A stretch of 20,120 nucleotides of DNA from positions 1-20,120 of the forward strand of contig CALGGO010000111.1 of assembly GCA_937916085.1 (NCBI GenBank), in the 5' to 3' direction. This document shows positions 13,513 through 19,945 of the stretch, piece by piece; the stretch's first letter is position 1, and every line of letters begins with the position of its first letter. A program made the position numbers and the translations under genes. Source of the stretch: an uncultured Prevotellaceae bacterium (GTDB lineage Bacteria; Bacteroidota; Bacteroidia; Bacteroidales; Muribaculaceae). The notes under the pieces were generated by a model. It was not told the origin of the DNA and searched no databases. It worked only from the letters and a program-made list of their open reading frames with translations.

Positions 13513-14245
13513 CGCACTGGCTGTATTTGTTCTTGAACTTGGCATACTTATCGACTTTGACGTGAGCCTCGCTTTCCTTTCCCGCCACCACAATCACAAT
13601 CTCGCCTCGGGGAGCCTCGTGAGTGAAATGCTCAACAAGCTCGCCAAGGGTGCCATGATGGGTGGTGTCATGGAGTTTGGAAATCTCGCGGCACACCGAT
13701 GCCTCACGCTCGTAGCCGAAGACCTGTGCCAACTGCTGCAGCGTCTTAACAAGGCGCGTGGGCGACTCATAGAAAATCATGGTACGGCTCTCTTGCGCAA
13801 GGGCTTCGAGGCGCGTCGCCCTACCCTTCTTCACTGGCAAAAAGCCCTCAAAGACAAACCTGTCGCACGGCAGCCCCGAATTGACGAGGGCAGGCACAAA
13901 TGCCGTGGCACCTGGCAGCGTCTCTACCACAATACCGTTGCGGCGGCACTCTCTCGAGAGCATGAATCCCGGGTCGCTGATGCCTGGCGTGCCGGCGTCG
14001 GTGATAAGCGCTATGCTTTCACCTGCCTTGAGCATCTCGATGATAGCACTGGTGGTGGTGTGCTCGTTAAACTTGTGGTGGCTGCGCATGGGTGTGACGA
14101 TGCCATAATGCTTCATCAGCACGGCACTGGTGCGCGTGTCCTCGGCAAGGATAAGCGCCACCTCGTTGAGCACGCTCACCGCCCGCATAGTCATGTCGTC
14201 GAGATTGCCGACTGGCGTAGGCACCATATATAATTTTCCTGCCAT
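13499..14245 (-). CDS. rsmI: 16S rRNA (cytidine(1402)-2'-O)-methyltransferase
   Basis: Adds the 2'-O-methyl group to C1402 of 16S rRNA in the decoding centre, using S-adenosylmethionine. The 248-residue protein belongs to the tetrapyrrole methylase superfamily. It begins LYMVPTPVGNLDDMTMRAV (RsmI start motif), has ILAEDTRTS, the glycine loop ALITDAGTPGISDPG, VETLPGATAFVPALVNSGLP and the FEGFLPVKKG segment, with REISKLHDTT and PRGEIVIVVAG near the end. All are characteristic. A heptamer array abuts its start codon with essentially no other leader, and its 3' end overlaps the coiled-coil lipoprotein gene. Confidence 0.96.
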   Translation of the reverse strand: MAGKLYMVPTPVGNLDDMTMRAVSVLNEVALILAEDTRTSAVLMKHYGIVTPMRSHHKFNEHTTTSAIIEMLKAGESIALITDAGTPGISDPGFMLSRECRRNGIVVETLPGATAFVPALVNSGLPCDRFVFEGFLPVKKGRATRLEALAQESRTMIFYESPTRLVKTLQQLAQVFGYEREASVCREISKLHDTTHHGTLGELVEHFTHEAPRGEIVIVVAGKESEAHVKVDKYAKFKNKYSQCDENA

Positions 14246-14308
14246 AGTTATTAGTTAAGAGTTCATAGTTATTAGTTAAGAGTTCATAGTTATGAGTTAA
14301 GAATTATA
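14246..14308. repeat. Heptamer repeat array abutting rsmI start
   Basis: Nine heptads in register: AGTTATT, AGTTAAG, AGTTCAT, repeated in that order with slight changes (second round identical, third AGTTATG, AGTTAAG, AATTATA), giving a 21-bp higher-order period. It begins immediately upstream of the rsmI ATG on the minus strand. Confidence 0.85.
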
Positions 14309-14346
14309 GTTTCTTGTACTCTTCGCCCCTTACGTTAATCGCAATC

Positions 14347-14916
14347 CTATCCTTTGAGACTCTGCTCTATGAGCCGCACAAACTCTTTAACCACTTCATT
14401 GCTAGGGTCTAAGCCGAGAACATCGGTAATGAATTGCTTAATCTTATCGATATTGGTCAGGCGCTGCATCACGGCGATAGCGTCGGCATATTTCTCATTA
14501 TTGCCGTCGAAGAGCTCTCGCTGGAACAAGAAACGGTCGTTGATAGAGAATGCCGAAGTGATGTCGCGAGTTGAGGATTTGGGAGGAGCAACGGGCTCCT
14601 CGGTTTTGACGATGGGTTTGACCTCAGCAACTTGTTCTTTAAGTGGCTCTTGTGCTGGTGTGACAACAGGTGCAGGTGCCACGGGTTCAGGCTTTACGGG
14701 AGGAACAAAAACAGGCGGTTCAGGCTCAGCCTGAGGGGTGTCGTCGGTCTTTTGTGATGAGTCGAGAACGCTTGCTGCGGCAGCTATCTGCTGGGCTTTC
14801 TCTTTGAACTTGTCAATTACCAGCTGTGGAACGTCGTCGTGGTGGCGTTGCATCACCAGCAACAGTCCTTCAAGCTCATAGACATTGGTGAGAAGTTGGT
14901 CGAGAGTTGTGTTCAT
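14347..14916 (-). CDS. Pro-rich-linker protein of unknown function
   Basis: A 189-residue soluble protein with no signal peptide. An N-terminal helical region (LDQLLTNVYELEGLLLVMQR, residues 5-45) is followed by a Pro/Glu/Val-rich disordered linker (about 65-115). The C-terminal helical domain has the striking stretch FSINDRFLFQRELFDGNNEK and VLGLDPSNEVVKEFVRLIEQ. From memory the FSINDRF..RELF domain is a conserved Bacteroidetes hypothetical whose function is unestablished. It begins 24 bp after the dacB stop on the same strand, so it is probably in the dacB operon. Role unknown. Confidence 0.85.
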   Translation of the reverse strand: MNTTLDQLLTNVYELEGLLLVMQRHHDDVPQLVIDKFKEKAQQIAAAASVLDSSQKTDDTPQAEPEPPVFVPPVKPEPVAPAPVVTPAQEPLKEQVAEVKPIVKTEEPVAPPKSSTRDITSAFSINDRFLFQRELFDGNNEKYADAIAVMQRLTNIDKIKQFITDVLGLDPSNEVVKEFVRLIEQSLKG

Positions 14917-14940
14917 TTCTATTATATATTTCAGTTTATA

Positions 14941-16365
14941 CTAAGGTGCGAAAATGCCTAACAAGAGTCTGTCAATCATCTCTTTAAGGTTTGGACGGCT
15001 GCCGTGCCAGTTGTTGACGAGCACAGCCCACGCATATTGCGGCTCATCGGCGGGGAAGTAGCCTACATAACACTGCACGTCGCGCATGGAGCCCGACTTA
15101 GAGGCTATCATGCCGCTAATCGACGAGTATGGAACCTGGGTGCCTATCTTGGCGTTGATGCCGATGCGGGTCATCAGGTCAACAAGCCGCAGCTGATGCG
15201 AGCCAAAACGGCGGTCACTCATGTAGGTGAGCATGTCGGCAAAGAACTTGACAGGGGCTTTGTTGTTGCGGGCAAGACCGCTGCCGTCATACTGGAACTT
15301 GCCCGAGGCATCGACGCCGCGTGACGTGAAGAGGCTGTCGATCACCTCCACGCCCTGAGCCTCGGTGGGCTCGCGGCCACTATTTACTGCAATGGCTTTG
15401 AGCAGACCCTCAGTGAACATATTGTCGCTACGCTCCAGCAGCGACGCGATAATGTCGGTCAGTATCGGCGACTTATGTGTCATAAGCAGCCAACGGCGGT
15501 CGCTGGGAGAAAACTGTTTGTTGGCGATTCTTATGCCCGATTTTGAGAGGGTGCGGCTCAGGCTGTCAACGAGCAACGCGCCAGGGGTTGGGTTCGACAC
15601 ATTAAAAACGTAGGTGGTGTCGGCGGCTGTGCCAGTAAGGATGATGGCTGGGTTGGCATACTCGAGCAGCACACCCACGTTATCCTCATTGCTTGGACGC
15701 ATACGGTTGATAATCTGCACGCCAGGCACATCGGGCTCGAAGTGGGCATTCTCGGCAGTGCCGTCACCCTTGCCAGTGAACACTAGTTTCATGCGGTTGT
15801 CGCAGTAGTTGAGCGCATGCAAGCCCATGCCGTAGTCCCACGCAAGGTCGTCGGCGCACCAGTCGCCGTTGTAAGCCGGATAGCGGTAAAGACTGTTATC
15901 TACAATCACTTTACCCTCTATCGTGGTGATGCCCTGCCGGTTGAGGGCTTCTACTACTTCATGAACTATATCGAGGTTGTCCTTGAAATATACCGAGCCA
16001 AGCGTTGGGTCGCCACGGCCCACTATCACGAGGTTGCCCCGCAGAGTGCTACCGTGAATCTCGCCATCAAGATAGACGGGCGTGTTGAAAGTGAAATCGG
16101 CGCCCAGCAGCTCCAATGCTGCCGACGAAGTGACGGTCTTCATGGTCGATGCCGTGATGCACGCCAGGTTGATGTTGCGTCCGCCAAGCATCTTGCCGCT
16201 CTTTAGGTCGGTGACTATCACTCCCACCGAAGCGTGACGCATGAGCGAGTCATCAACAAAGCGGTCTATCGCCTTCTGCGTGCGCTGCGCTGTGATGTCC
16301 CGCGCCTGCGTAGCGCTGCCAAAGACCGCCAGCAACAGTAATGTAATTATAAATCTCAGTTTCAT
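14941..16365 (-). CDS. dacB: D-alanyl-D-alanine carboxypeptidase/endopeptidase (PBP4, DacB type)
   Basis: A periplasmic low-molecular-mass penicillin-binding protein of the S13 family that trims D-Ala from, or opens crosslinks in, peptidoglycan. The 474-residue precursor has a signal peptide (hydrophobic core LLLLAVFGSATQA). The serine nucleophile motif is STMK (S73-K76), the second motif SDN (313-315), and the third KSG (423-425, in the usual KTG place; Ser for Thr is tolerated in this class). Between the first and second motifs lies the long insert typical of PBP4, including GRGDPTL near 117-122 and a NGDWCADDLAWDYG segment. It is followed at 24 bp by the Pro-rich gene. Confidence 0.93.
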   Translation of the reverse strand: MKLRFIITLLLLAVFGSATQARDITAQRTQKAIDRFVDDSLMRHASVGVIVTDLKSGKMLGGRNINLACITASTMKTVTSSAALELLGADFTFNTPVYLDGEIHGSTLRGNLVIVGRGDPTLGSVYFKDNLDIVHEVVEALNRQGITTIEGKVIVDNSLYRYPAYNGDWCADDLAWDYGMGLHALNYCDNRMKLVFTGKGDGTAENAHFEPDVPGVQIINRMRPSNEDNVGVLLEYANPAIILTGTAADTTYVFNVSNPTPGALLVDSLSRTLSKSGIRIANKQFSPSDRRWLLMTHKSPILTDIIASLLERSDNMFTEGLLKAIAVNSGREPTEAQGVEVIDSLFTSRGVDASGKFQYDGSGLARNNKAPVKFFADMLTYMSDRRFGSHQLRLVDLMTRIGINAKIGTQVPYSSISGMIASKSGSMRDVQCYVGYFPADEPQYAWAVLVNNWHGSRPNLKEMIDRLLLGIFAP

Positions 16366-16373
16366 ATCGTTGT

Positions 16374-16448
16374 AGTTATCAGTTTTCAGTTATATAGAAA
16401 CACTAAATTGTGAATTGTGCATTATGCATTGTGAATTGTGCATTAGTT
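16374..16448. repeat. Heptamer repeat arrays between the HD gene and dacB
   Basis: Two short runs: AGTTATC, AGTTTTC, AGTTATA (16374-16394), then ATTGTGA, ATTGTGC, ATTATGC, ATTGTGA, ATTGTGC, ATTAGTT (16407-16448). The last unit contains the end of the HD gene. The AGTTATx units match those upstream of rsmI. Confidence 0.75.
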
Positions 16449-17067
16449 ATTCCCACTCAAGCAGGTTGGCGGCGATGCCGTCGGCGAGGTTCACCAGCGA
16501 GCACAGTGGGTGCTCGTCGCGAGCGGTGTTGAGGCATTTCGTTAGCTCCACACTCTGCATGGGCAGGTCCCACGCCGCCATGTGCCAGCGGATGGCAAGC
16601 AGCTCGTCGTCATAAATCTCAAAACCGCTCATCAGCGCGAGCATCGCACTCTTCTCGCCGTGCCCCATAGGGAAGTTGCGGTAGCTCACCTCATAGCTGT
16701 CTACCTCTCGCCAGATGCCGTCGGCACCACGCTGCTTCCTGATAGCAGGCGTATAGATGTCGGCTTTGCAGATGTCGTGAAGCAGAGTGGCGACAATCAC
16801 GCTGTTGCGGTCGAGCTGTTCCTCCAGCTCTGGCTTCATGGCGATAACCATCTCGCGAAGTTTGAGTCCTGCTTTGCAGGTGTTGAGCGAGTGTACCAGC
16901 AGACCGCCGTCGCTGTTGAGGTGGTGATTTACGCTAGCCGGCGCGGTGAAGAAGCGCATCTTGCCGTCGTCAAGCATCTCAACGAGGTCGTCAACACCCT
17001 CTCGGCCAGTAGATTTCAGCAGGTCGATAAACTCGGCCTTATAGGTTTCAATTTCACGTTTATCCAT
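16447..17067 (-). CDS. HD-domain protein (predicted phosphohydrolase)
   Basis: A 206-residue cytoplasmic protein with the HD metal-binding pattern: LLVHSL (H59), LLHDICKAD (H97-D98), MGHGEKS (H136) and IRWHM (H162). This spacing fits a metal-dependent phosphohydrolase or nuclease of the HD superfamily. In gut Bacteroidetes such stand-alone HD proteins are common conserved hypotheticals, sometimes annotated as hydrolases. The substrate (nucleotide, RNA end or signalling molecule) cannot be assigned. Its start is overlapped by 8 bp by the 3' end of the upstream HExxH gene, so the two are probably co-translated. Confidence 0.88.
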   Translation of the reverse strand: MDKREIETYKAEFIDLLKSTGREGVDDLVEMLDDGKMRFFTAPASVNHHLNSDGGLLVHSLNTCKAGLKLREMVIAMKPELEEQLDRNSVIVATLLHDICKADIYTPAIRKQRGADGIWREVDSYEVSYRNFPMGHGEKSAMLALMSGFEIYDDELLAIRWHMAAWDLPMQSVELTKCLNTARDEHPLCSLVNLADGIAANLLEWE

Positions 17068-17458
17068 TATGTTTATAATATTTGTTCAATTTTCTACGGA
17101 ATCTCTTTCTCGGTTTCTTTTTTCTCTTTTTCTTTTTCTTTTTCACATATTTTATCCAGGCATAATGCTTACGCTTCTCAAGATAATGATAGTCATACTC
17201 ATTATCGTAGGCCTCACGCTCAAAACTGATGTTGAAGTAGGCATTTCCCCTGAAGAACAGCCTGATAAACCACTCAAGGAGATAAATGATATAGAACGGC
17301 AAGTAGAGCAGTTCGCGCATCTGCGCCGTGTGGATGCTCTCATGGTTGATGAGGCGCTTGGTAATCTTAACGTCGGGATGCACAAAAAACACGCCAAAGA
17401 GATTGATGGCGGTGTAGTTGCGCGACGGCGGCAGATACTTGGTGCGTACTATTATCAT
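17060..17458 (-). CDS. Small membrane-associated HExxH protein
   Basis: A 132-residue protein. The HESIH sequence (39-43) matches the zinc-metallopeptidase HExxH signature and is followed by a hydrophobic segment (LYLPFYIIYLLEWFIRLFF, about 51-69) and FEREAYDNEYD (79-89), whose acidic residues could supply a third ligand. The C-terminus is extremely basic (KKKKKKRKKKPRKRFRRK) and is encoded by an A-rich tract. I recall similar small Bacteroidales proteins with a NHE.IH motif and a membrane segment, usually annotated as hypothetical. Peptidase activity is possible but unproven, and the protein is much smaller than typical peptidases. Its 3' end overlaps the HD gene by 8 bp. Confidence 0.78.
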   Translation of the reverse strand: MIIVRTKYLPPSRNYTAINLFGVFFVHPDVKITKRLINHESIHTAQMRELLYLPFYIIYLLEWFIRLFFRGNAYFNISFEREAYDNEYDYHYLEKRKHYAWIKYVKKKKKKRKKKPRKRFRRKLNKYYKHNG

Positions 17459-17489
17459 TTCCTTTCAAAGAATAAGTGCTATCAACTTG

Positions 17490-17497
17490 CAAAGATA
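17490..17497 (-). promoter_or_regulatory. -7 element of the HExxH-HD operon promoter
   Basis: On the minus strand this reads TATCTTTG. The expected -33 position (about 17518-17521) falls inside the 19-bp palindrome at 17514-17532, so a protein bound there could cover the promoter. Confidence 0.5.
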
Positions 17498-17513
17498 ATG
17501 AAAAGTTTTATAT

Positions 17514-17532
17514 GTTGCGATGCCATAGCAAC
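17514..17532. repeat. 19-bp palindrome, family copy 4
   Basis: GTTGCGATG-C-CATAGCAAC: the same element as 5985-6003 with one arm mismatch. It lies between the divergent genes at 17458 and 17649 and overlaps the probable -33 region of the minus-strand promoter. Confidence 0.7.
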
Positions 17533-17576
17533 AAAAAGGAATCAAATGACTGAAAAATCAAAAAAACCTAACGCTT

Positions 17577-17597
17577 ATAACTAATAACTGAAAACTA
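17577..17597. repeat. Short heptamer run upstream of the YitT gene
   Basis: Three heptads, ATAACTA, ATAACTG, AAAACTA. These are the reverse complement of the AGTTATx/AGTTTTx units near dacB and rsmI, so the same family occurs in inverted orientation. Confidence 0.6.
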
Positions 17598-17602
17598 TTT
17601 CC

Positions 17603-17610
17603 TACCTTTG
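17603..17610 (+). promoter_or_regulatory. -7 element for the YitT-family gene
   Basis: TACCTTTG matches TAnnTTTG, 38 bp before the ATG at 17649. No good -33 is seen; the heptad run sits where it would be. Confidence 0.45.
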
Positions 17611-17648
17611 CGCCCGATTTTTAACCCAAAAAGAAAAAAACAACCCCT

Positions 17649-18599
17649 ATGTTAGCACTCGACAACAAGAAAAAGCTTAAACGTGAGATACTTGCCTATA
17701 CGTTGCTCATCGTGGGCAGCGCATTGTTTGCCATCGGCGACGTGATGTTTGTGAACCCTTATCTGATGGCACCAGGCGGCACCTACGGACTCAGTAATGT
17801 GTTCAACACCCTGTGGCCCTGGAAAATCTCGTTATATGCCATCTGCATGGACATCCCGCTGCTCATCATCGGCACTTGGATTCTGGGACCAAAGTTTGGC
17901 ATCAAGACCATCGTCTCTACAGCCCTGATTTTCGTCTTCACCTTTGTGCTGGAAAGCTGGTGGGGATATAACCCCGTCATCCACGACGGCGAGATAGTGA
18001 AGCAAGCTGGAGCCTCGATGGCGGAGATACCTCACGGCGGTGGATGGTTCAGCCCCGACTACTTCCTCAACACCGTGGTCGCCGGCATCATCTACGGCTT
18101 GGCGATAGGAATGATTTTCCGCTCTGGAGCCACCAGCGGCGGCAGCGACATCATCTCGATGATCCTGCACAAATACACCAAAATCTCGCTCGGCACCCTC
18201 GTGATGATTGTCGATGGCATCATCACCTTGAGCACGCTCATCGCCTTTGGCGACATACGCCTGCCCATCTACTCGGTAATCATCATCTTCATCGAAGGCA
18301 AGGTCATCGACCTCGTGGTTGACGGCATGAAGAGCTATAAGACCATGTTCATAATCACCGACAACCCCGAGCCCGTGCGCGACTTCATCATCAACAACCT
18401 AAAGCGCGGTGGCACATGCATCACCGGCAGCGGTCTCTACAAAGGCAACGAGCGCAAGATGGTGTATGTCACCCTCGACCGTACCGACATGATAAAGCTC
18501 CGCTCTGTGCTCTACCGCATCGACCCAAAAGCTTTCGTCAACATCATGGAAAGCTCCGAAATCCTGGGACAAGGCTTCCGCCGCCTGCCACAAGAGTGA
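17649..18599 (+). CDS. YitT family membrane protein
   Basis: A 316-residue inner-membrane protein of the YitT family (DUF161 plus C-terminal DUF2179). The N-terminal part carries hydrophobic helices, including LLIVGSALFAIGDVMFVNPYLM, GGTYGLSNVFN, a helix near ISLYAICMDIPLLIIGTWIL, and GIIYGLAIGMIFRSGATSGGSDI (the family's GG.. D repeat). The cytoplasmic C-terminal domain is clear: TMFIITDNPEPVRDFI, then GGTCITGSGLYKGNERKMVY and LRSVLYRIDPKAFVNI. The transported substrate of this family is not established. The start is supported by the promoter 38 bp upstream and by family length. Confidence 0.92.
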   Translation: MLALDNKKKLKREILAYTLLIVGSALFAIGDVMFVNPYLMAPGGTYGLSNVFNTLWPWKISLYAICMDIPLLIIGTWILGPKFGIKTIVSTALIFVFTFVLESWWGYNPVIHDGEIVKQAGASMAEIPHGGGWFSPDYFLNTVVAGIIYGLAIGMIFRSGATSGGSDIISMILHKYTKISLGTLVMIVDGIITLSTLIAFGDIRLPIYSVIIIFIEGKVIDLVVDGMKSYKTMFIITDNPEPVRDFIINNLKRGGTCITGSGLYKGNERKMVYVTLDRTDMIKLRSVLYRIDPKAFVNIMESSEILGQGFRRLPQE

Positions 18600-18604
18600 C
18601 ACGT

Positions 18605-18645
18605 GGGCGTTGCGCCGCATTGCGCATTCAGCACGGCGTTCAACA
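18605..18645. repeat. GC-rich REP-like hairpin repeat, diverged copy 3
   Basis: It contains CGCCG (18613-18617) and CGGCG (18634-18638) as an inverted pair, and the stretches GCGTTGCGCCGCATTGCG and CGGCGTTCAAC shared with copies 1 and 2. It follows the YitT stop directly and may act as its terminator. Confidence 0.4.
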
Positions 18646-18712
18646 AAGCCTCAAGTTTCACCTAATGTTGTTATCAATAAGCATAATTGTTTGAAAAAAA
18701 CAAACAAAATTC

Positions 18713-18743
18713 TTGCATTTTGGAATAATAATGCCTATATTTG
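18713..18743 (+). promoter_or_regulatory. Promoter of the DUF4332 gene
   Basis: TTG (18713-18715), 20-bp spacer, TATATTTG (18736-18743). This leaves a leader of roughly 35-40 nt to the ATG at 18787. Confidence 0.72.
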
Positions 18744-18786
18744 CCACAAATTATTGGTTTATTAACTATTTAAACTTTCTATCATT

Positions 18787-19194
18787 ATGACTTACAAGAT
18801 TATCGACATCGAAGGCGTGGGCGAAGTATATGCTCCCAAACTGATTGCAGCAGGCGTAAAAGACACCGACGCGCTGCTCGAGAAATGCGCCAAACCAGCT
18901 GGACGCAAAGCCCTGGAGGAAGCTACAGGAATTAGTGGCAAACTCATCCTCAAGTGGACCAACCATGCCGACCTGATGCGCATCAATGGCGTGGGACCAC
19001 AGTTCAGCGAACTACTCGAGGCAGCCGGCGTTGACACCGTGAAAGAGCTACGCAACCGCATGCCAGCAAACCTGCAGCCCAAACTCGAAGAGGTGAACGC
19101 CGCCAAGAACCTCGTAAACCGCGTGCCAGCACTCGTTGAGGTAGAAAGAATGGTAGCACAAGCCAAAGAACTCCCGCCAATGATGGAGTATTAA
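18787..19194 (+). CDS. DUF4332 (helix-hairpin-helix) protein
   Basis: A 135-residue soluble protein. Two HhH-like units are visible: IEGVGEVYAPKLIAAGVKDTDALLE (about 8-32) and INGVGPQFSELLEAAGVDTVKELRNR (about 65-90). Each has the hydrophobic-G-hydrophobic-G hairpin typical of DNA-binding HhH motifs and of DUF4332. The middle has GRKALEEATGISGKLILKW. Non-sequence-specific nucleic acid binding is a reasonable inference; the specific role is unknown. It is monocistronic, with its own promoter and a strong terminator. Confidence 0.88.
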   Translation: MTYKIIDIEGVGEVYAPKLIAAGVKDTDALLEKCAKPAGRKALEEATGISGKLILKWTNHADLMRINGVGPQFSELLEAAGVDTVKELRNRMPANLQPKLEEVNAAKNLVNRVPALVEVERMVAQAKELPPMMEY

Positions 19195-19218
19195 TTTACA
19201 TCTTTTTTTGAAACTTCT

Positions 19219-19248
19219 AAGTGGCGGCATTGCGACGCCACTTTTTTT
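19219..19248 (+). terminator. Rho-independent terminator after the DUF4332 gene
   Basis: An 8-bp stem (AAGTGGCG 19219-19226 / CGCCACTT 19236-19243) with a 9-nt loop, followed by a run of Ts. Confidence 0.9.
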
Positions 19249-19341
19249 GCGACCATACAGCCCAAAATTAATTACCGACAAGTCACAACAACCCAGATTT
19301 GAAAGAAAAAACAAGAGGAAAAAGAAAAAAATCAAAAAAAG

Positions 19342-19373
19342 TTTGCACAATTCAAACCAAAGCAGTAATTTTG
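19342..19373 (+). promoter_or_regulatory. Promoter of tRNA-Pro
   Basis: TTTG (19342-19345), 20-bp spacer, TAATTTTG (19366-19373). The transcript leader before the tRNA contains a hairpin (GGCAC-tctc-GTGCC, 19392-19405) flanked by TTTCGA...TCGAAA. Confidence 0.75.
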
Positions 19374-19422
19374 CAACGCTTTTCGAAAAAAGGCACTCTC
19401 GTGCCACCTCGAAACAGCAGTT

Positions 19423-19497
19423 CGGGATGTAGCTCAGTCCGGTTAGAGTACGCGTCTGGGGGGCGTGGGGTCGCTAGTTCGAATCTAGTCATCCCGA
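19423..19497 (+). tRNA. tRNA-Pro (anticodon GGG)
   Basis: The full cloverleaf is seen. The acceptor stem CGGGATG pairs with CATCCCG. The D stem is GCTC/GAGT. The anticodon stem CGCGT/GCGTG carries loop CTGGGGG, so the anticodon is GGG and decodes CCC/CCU. The T arm is GCTAG-TTCGAAT-CTAGT, and the discriminator is A. The CCA end is not encoded. The 3' half is a plausible integrase attachment site because an integrase gene fragment lies downstream. Confidence 0.93.
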
Positions 19498-19508
19498 CTG
19501 AAAAAGAA

Positions 19509-19554
19509 AAGGTTAGTAATCAGGCAATTAAGCCAATTACTAACCTTCTTTTTT
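19509..19554 (+). terminator. Terminator of tRNA-Pro
   Basis: A perfect 12-bp stem (AAGGTTAGTAAT 19509-19520 / ATTACTAACCTT 19536-19547) with a 15-nt loop, followed by CTTTTTT. Confidence 0.9.
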
Positions 19555-19636
19555 GCCTATTTCGGGGTGTAAATGCCATTAAAAAAAAGAGTATTTTATC
19601 ACCATTTTCTAACAAAATCTCACATTTCTCACTATT

Positions 19637-19692
19637 CACCTTGTACATTACCTTGTACATCACCTTGTACATAATCTAAAATGTACAAGGTG
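19637..19692. repeat. 12-bp iterons (three direct, one inverted), candidate integrase arm sites
   Basis: CACCTTGTACAT (19637-19648), TACCTTGTACAT (19649-19660) and CACCTTGTACAT (19661-19672), then the reverse complement ATGTACAAGGTG (19681-19692). They sit between the tRNA and the integrase start, where tyrosine integrases often have arm-type binding sites. Confidence 0.85.
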
Positions 19693-19738
19693 GAGAAAAG
19701 ATGATGCTAAAAGATGGCGATAAGCTCGAAGAATTATT

Positions 19739-19885
19739 ATGGCAAAAGCAAAATTTTTCCTCGACACTCGGAGAACGAAACAAGGTTCTCCATCAATTTT
19801 GAAAGTGGCAATAGGTCACGGAGACAAGACTTCCTACATTTTCCTGTTTTCCGCACAGTTTGATTTGCAAAAAAATGTCGCTTGA
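19739..19885 (+). pseudogene. Truncated tyrosine integrase (N-terminal arm-binding domain only)
   Basis: The open frame MAKAKFFLDTRRTKQGSPSI and the following LKVAIGHGDKTSYIF match the opening of Bacteroidetes phage-type integrases (MAKAKFYLDTRR..., the Arm-DNA-binding domain). Resemblance ends at about residue 36-38, after which the frame reads unrelated residues (SAQFDLQKNVA) and stops at codon 49. A transposase gene begins 61 bp later, so the simplest explanation is an IS insertion into the integrase gene, with the junction somewhere near 19846-19860. The catalytic R-H-R-Y part is absent from the window. A tRNA-Pro lies just upstream, the usual target for such elements. The remainder may resume beyond the IS, outside the window. 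Confidence 0.75.
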
Positions 19886-19909
19886 AAATCAGCAATATAG
19901 CGCAAAAAA

Positions 19910-19941
19910 TTTGGTAAATTGTGGGGCTCACGCTAAATTTG
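19910..19941 (+). promoter_or_regulatory. Transposase promoter
   Basis: TTTG (19910-19913), 20-bp spacer, TAAATTTG (19934-19941). The predicted transcription start falls on or next to the ATG at 19946. A TGGGGC (19922-19927) / GCCCCA (19941-19946) inverted repeat spans the -7 region up to the start codon. Confidence 0.6.
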
Positions 19942-19945
19942 CCCC

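Noticed and set aside
13187..14233. 348-codon open frame on the plus strand
   Set aside because: It runs antisense across both the coiled-coil lipoprotein gene and rsmI, two well-supported minus-strand genes; no domain is seen.
19701..19802. Alternative frame starting ATGATGCTAAAAG before the integrase fragment
   Set aside because: It gives about 33 codons with no similarity, whereas the frame from 19739 matches the integrase N-terminus.
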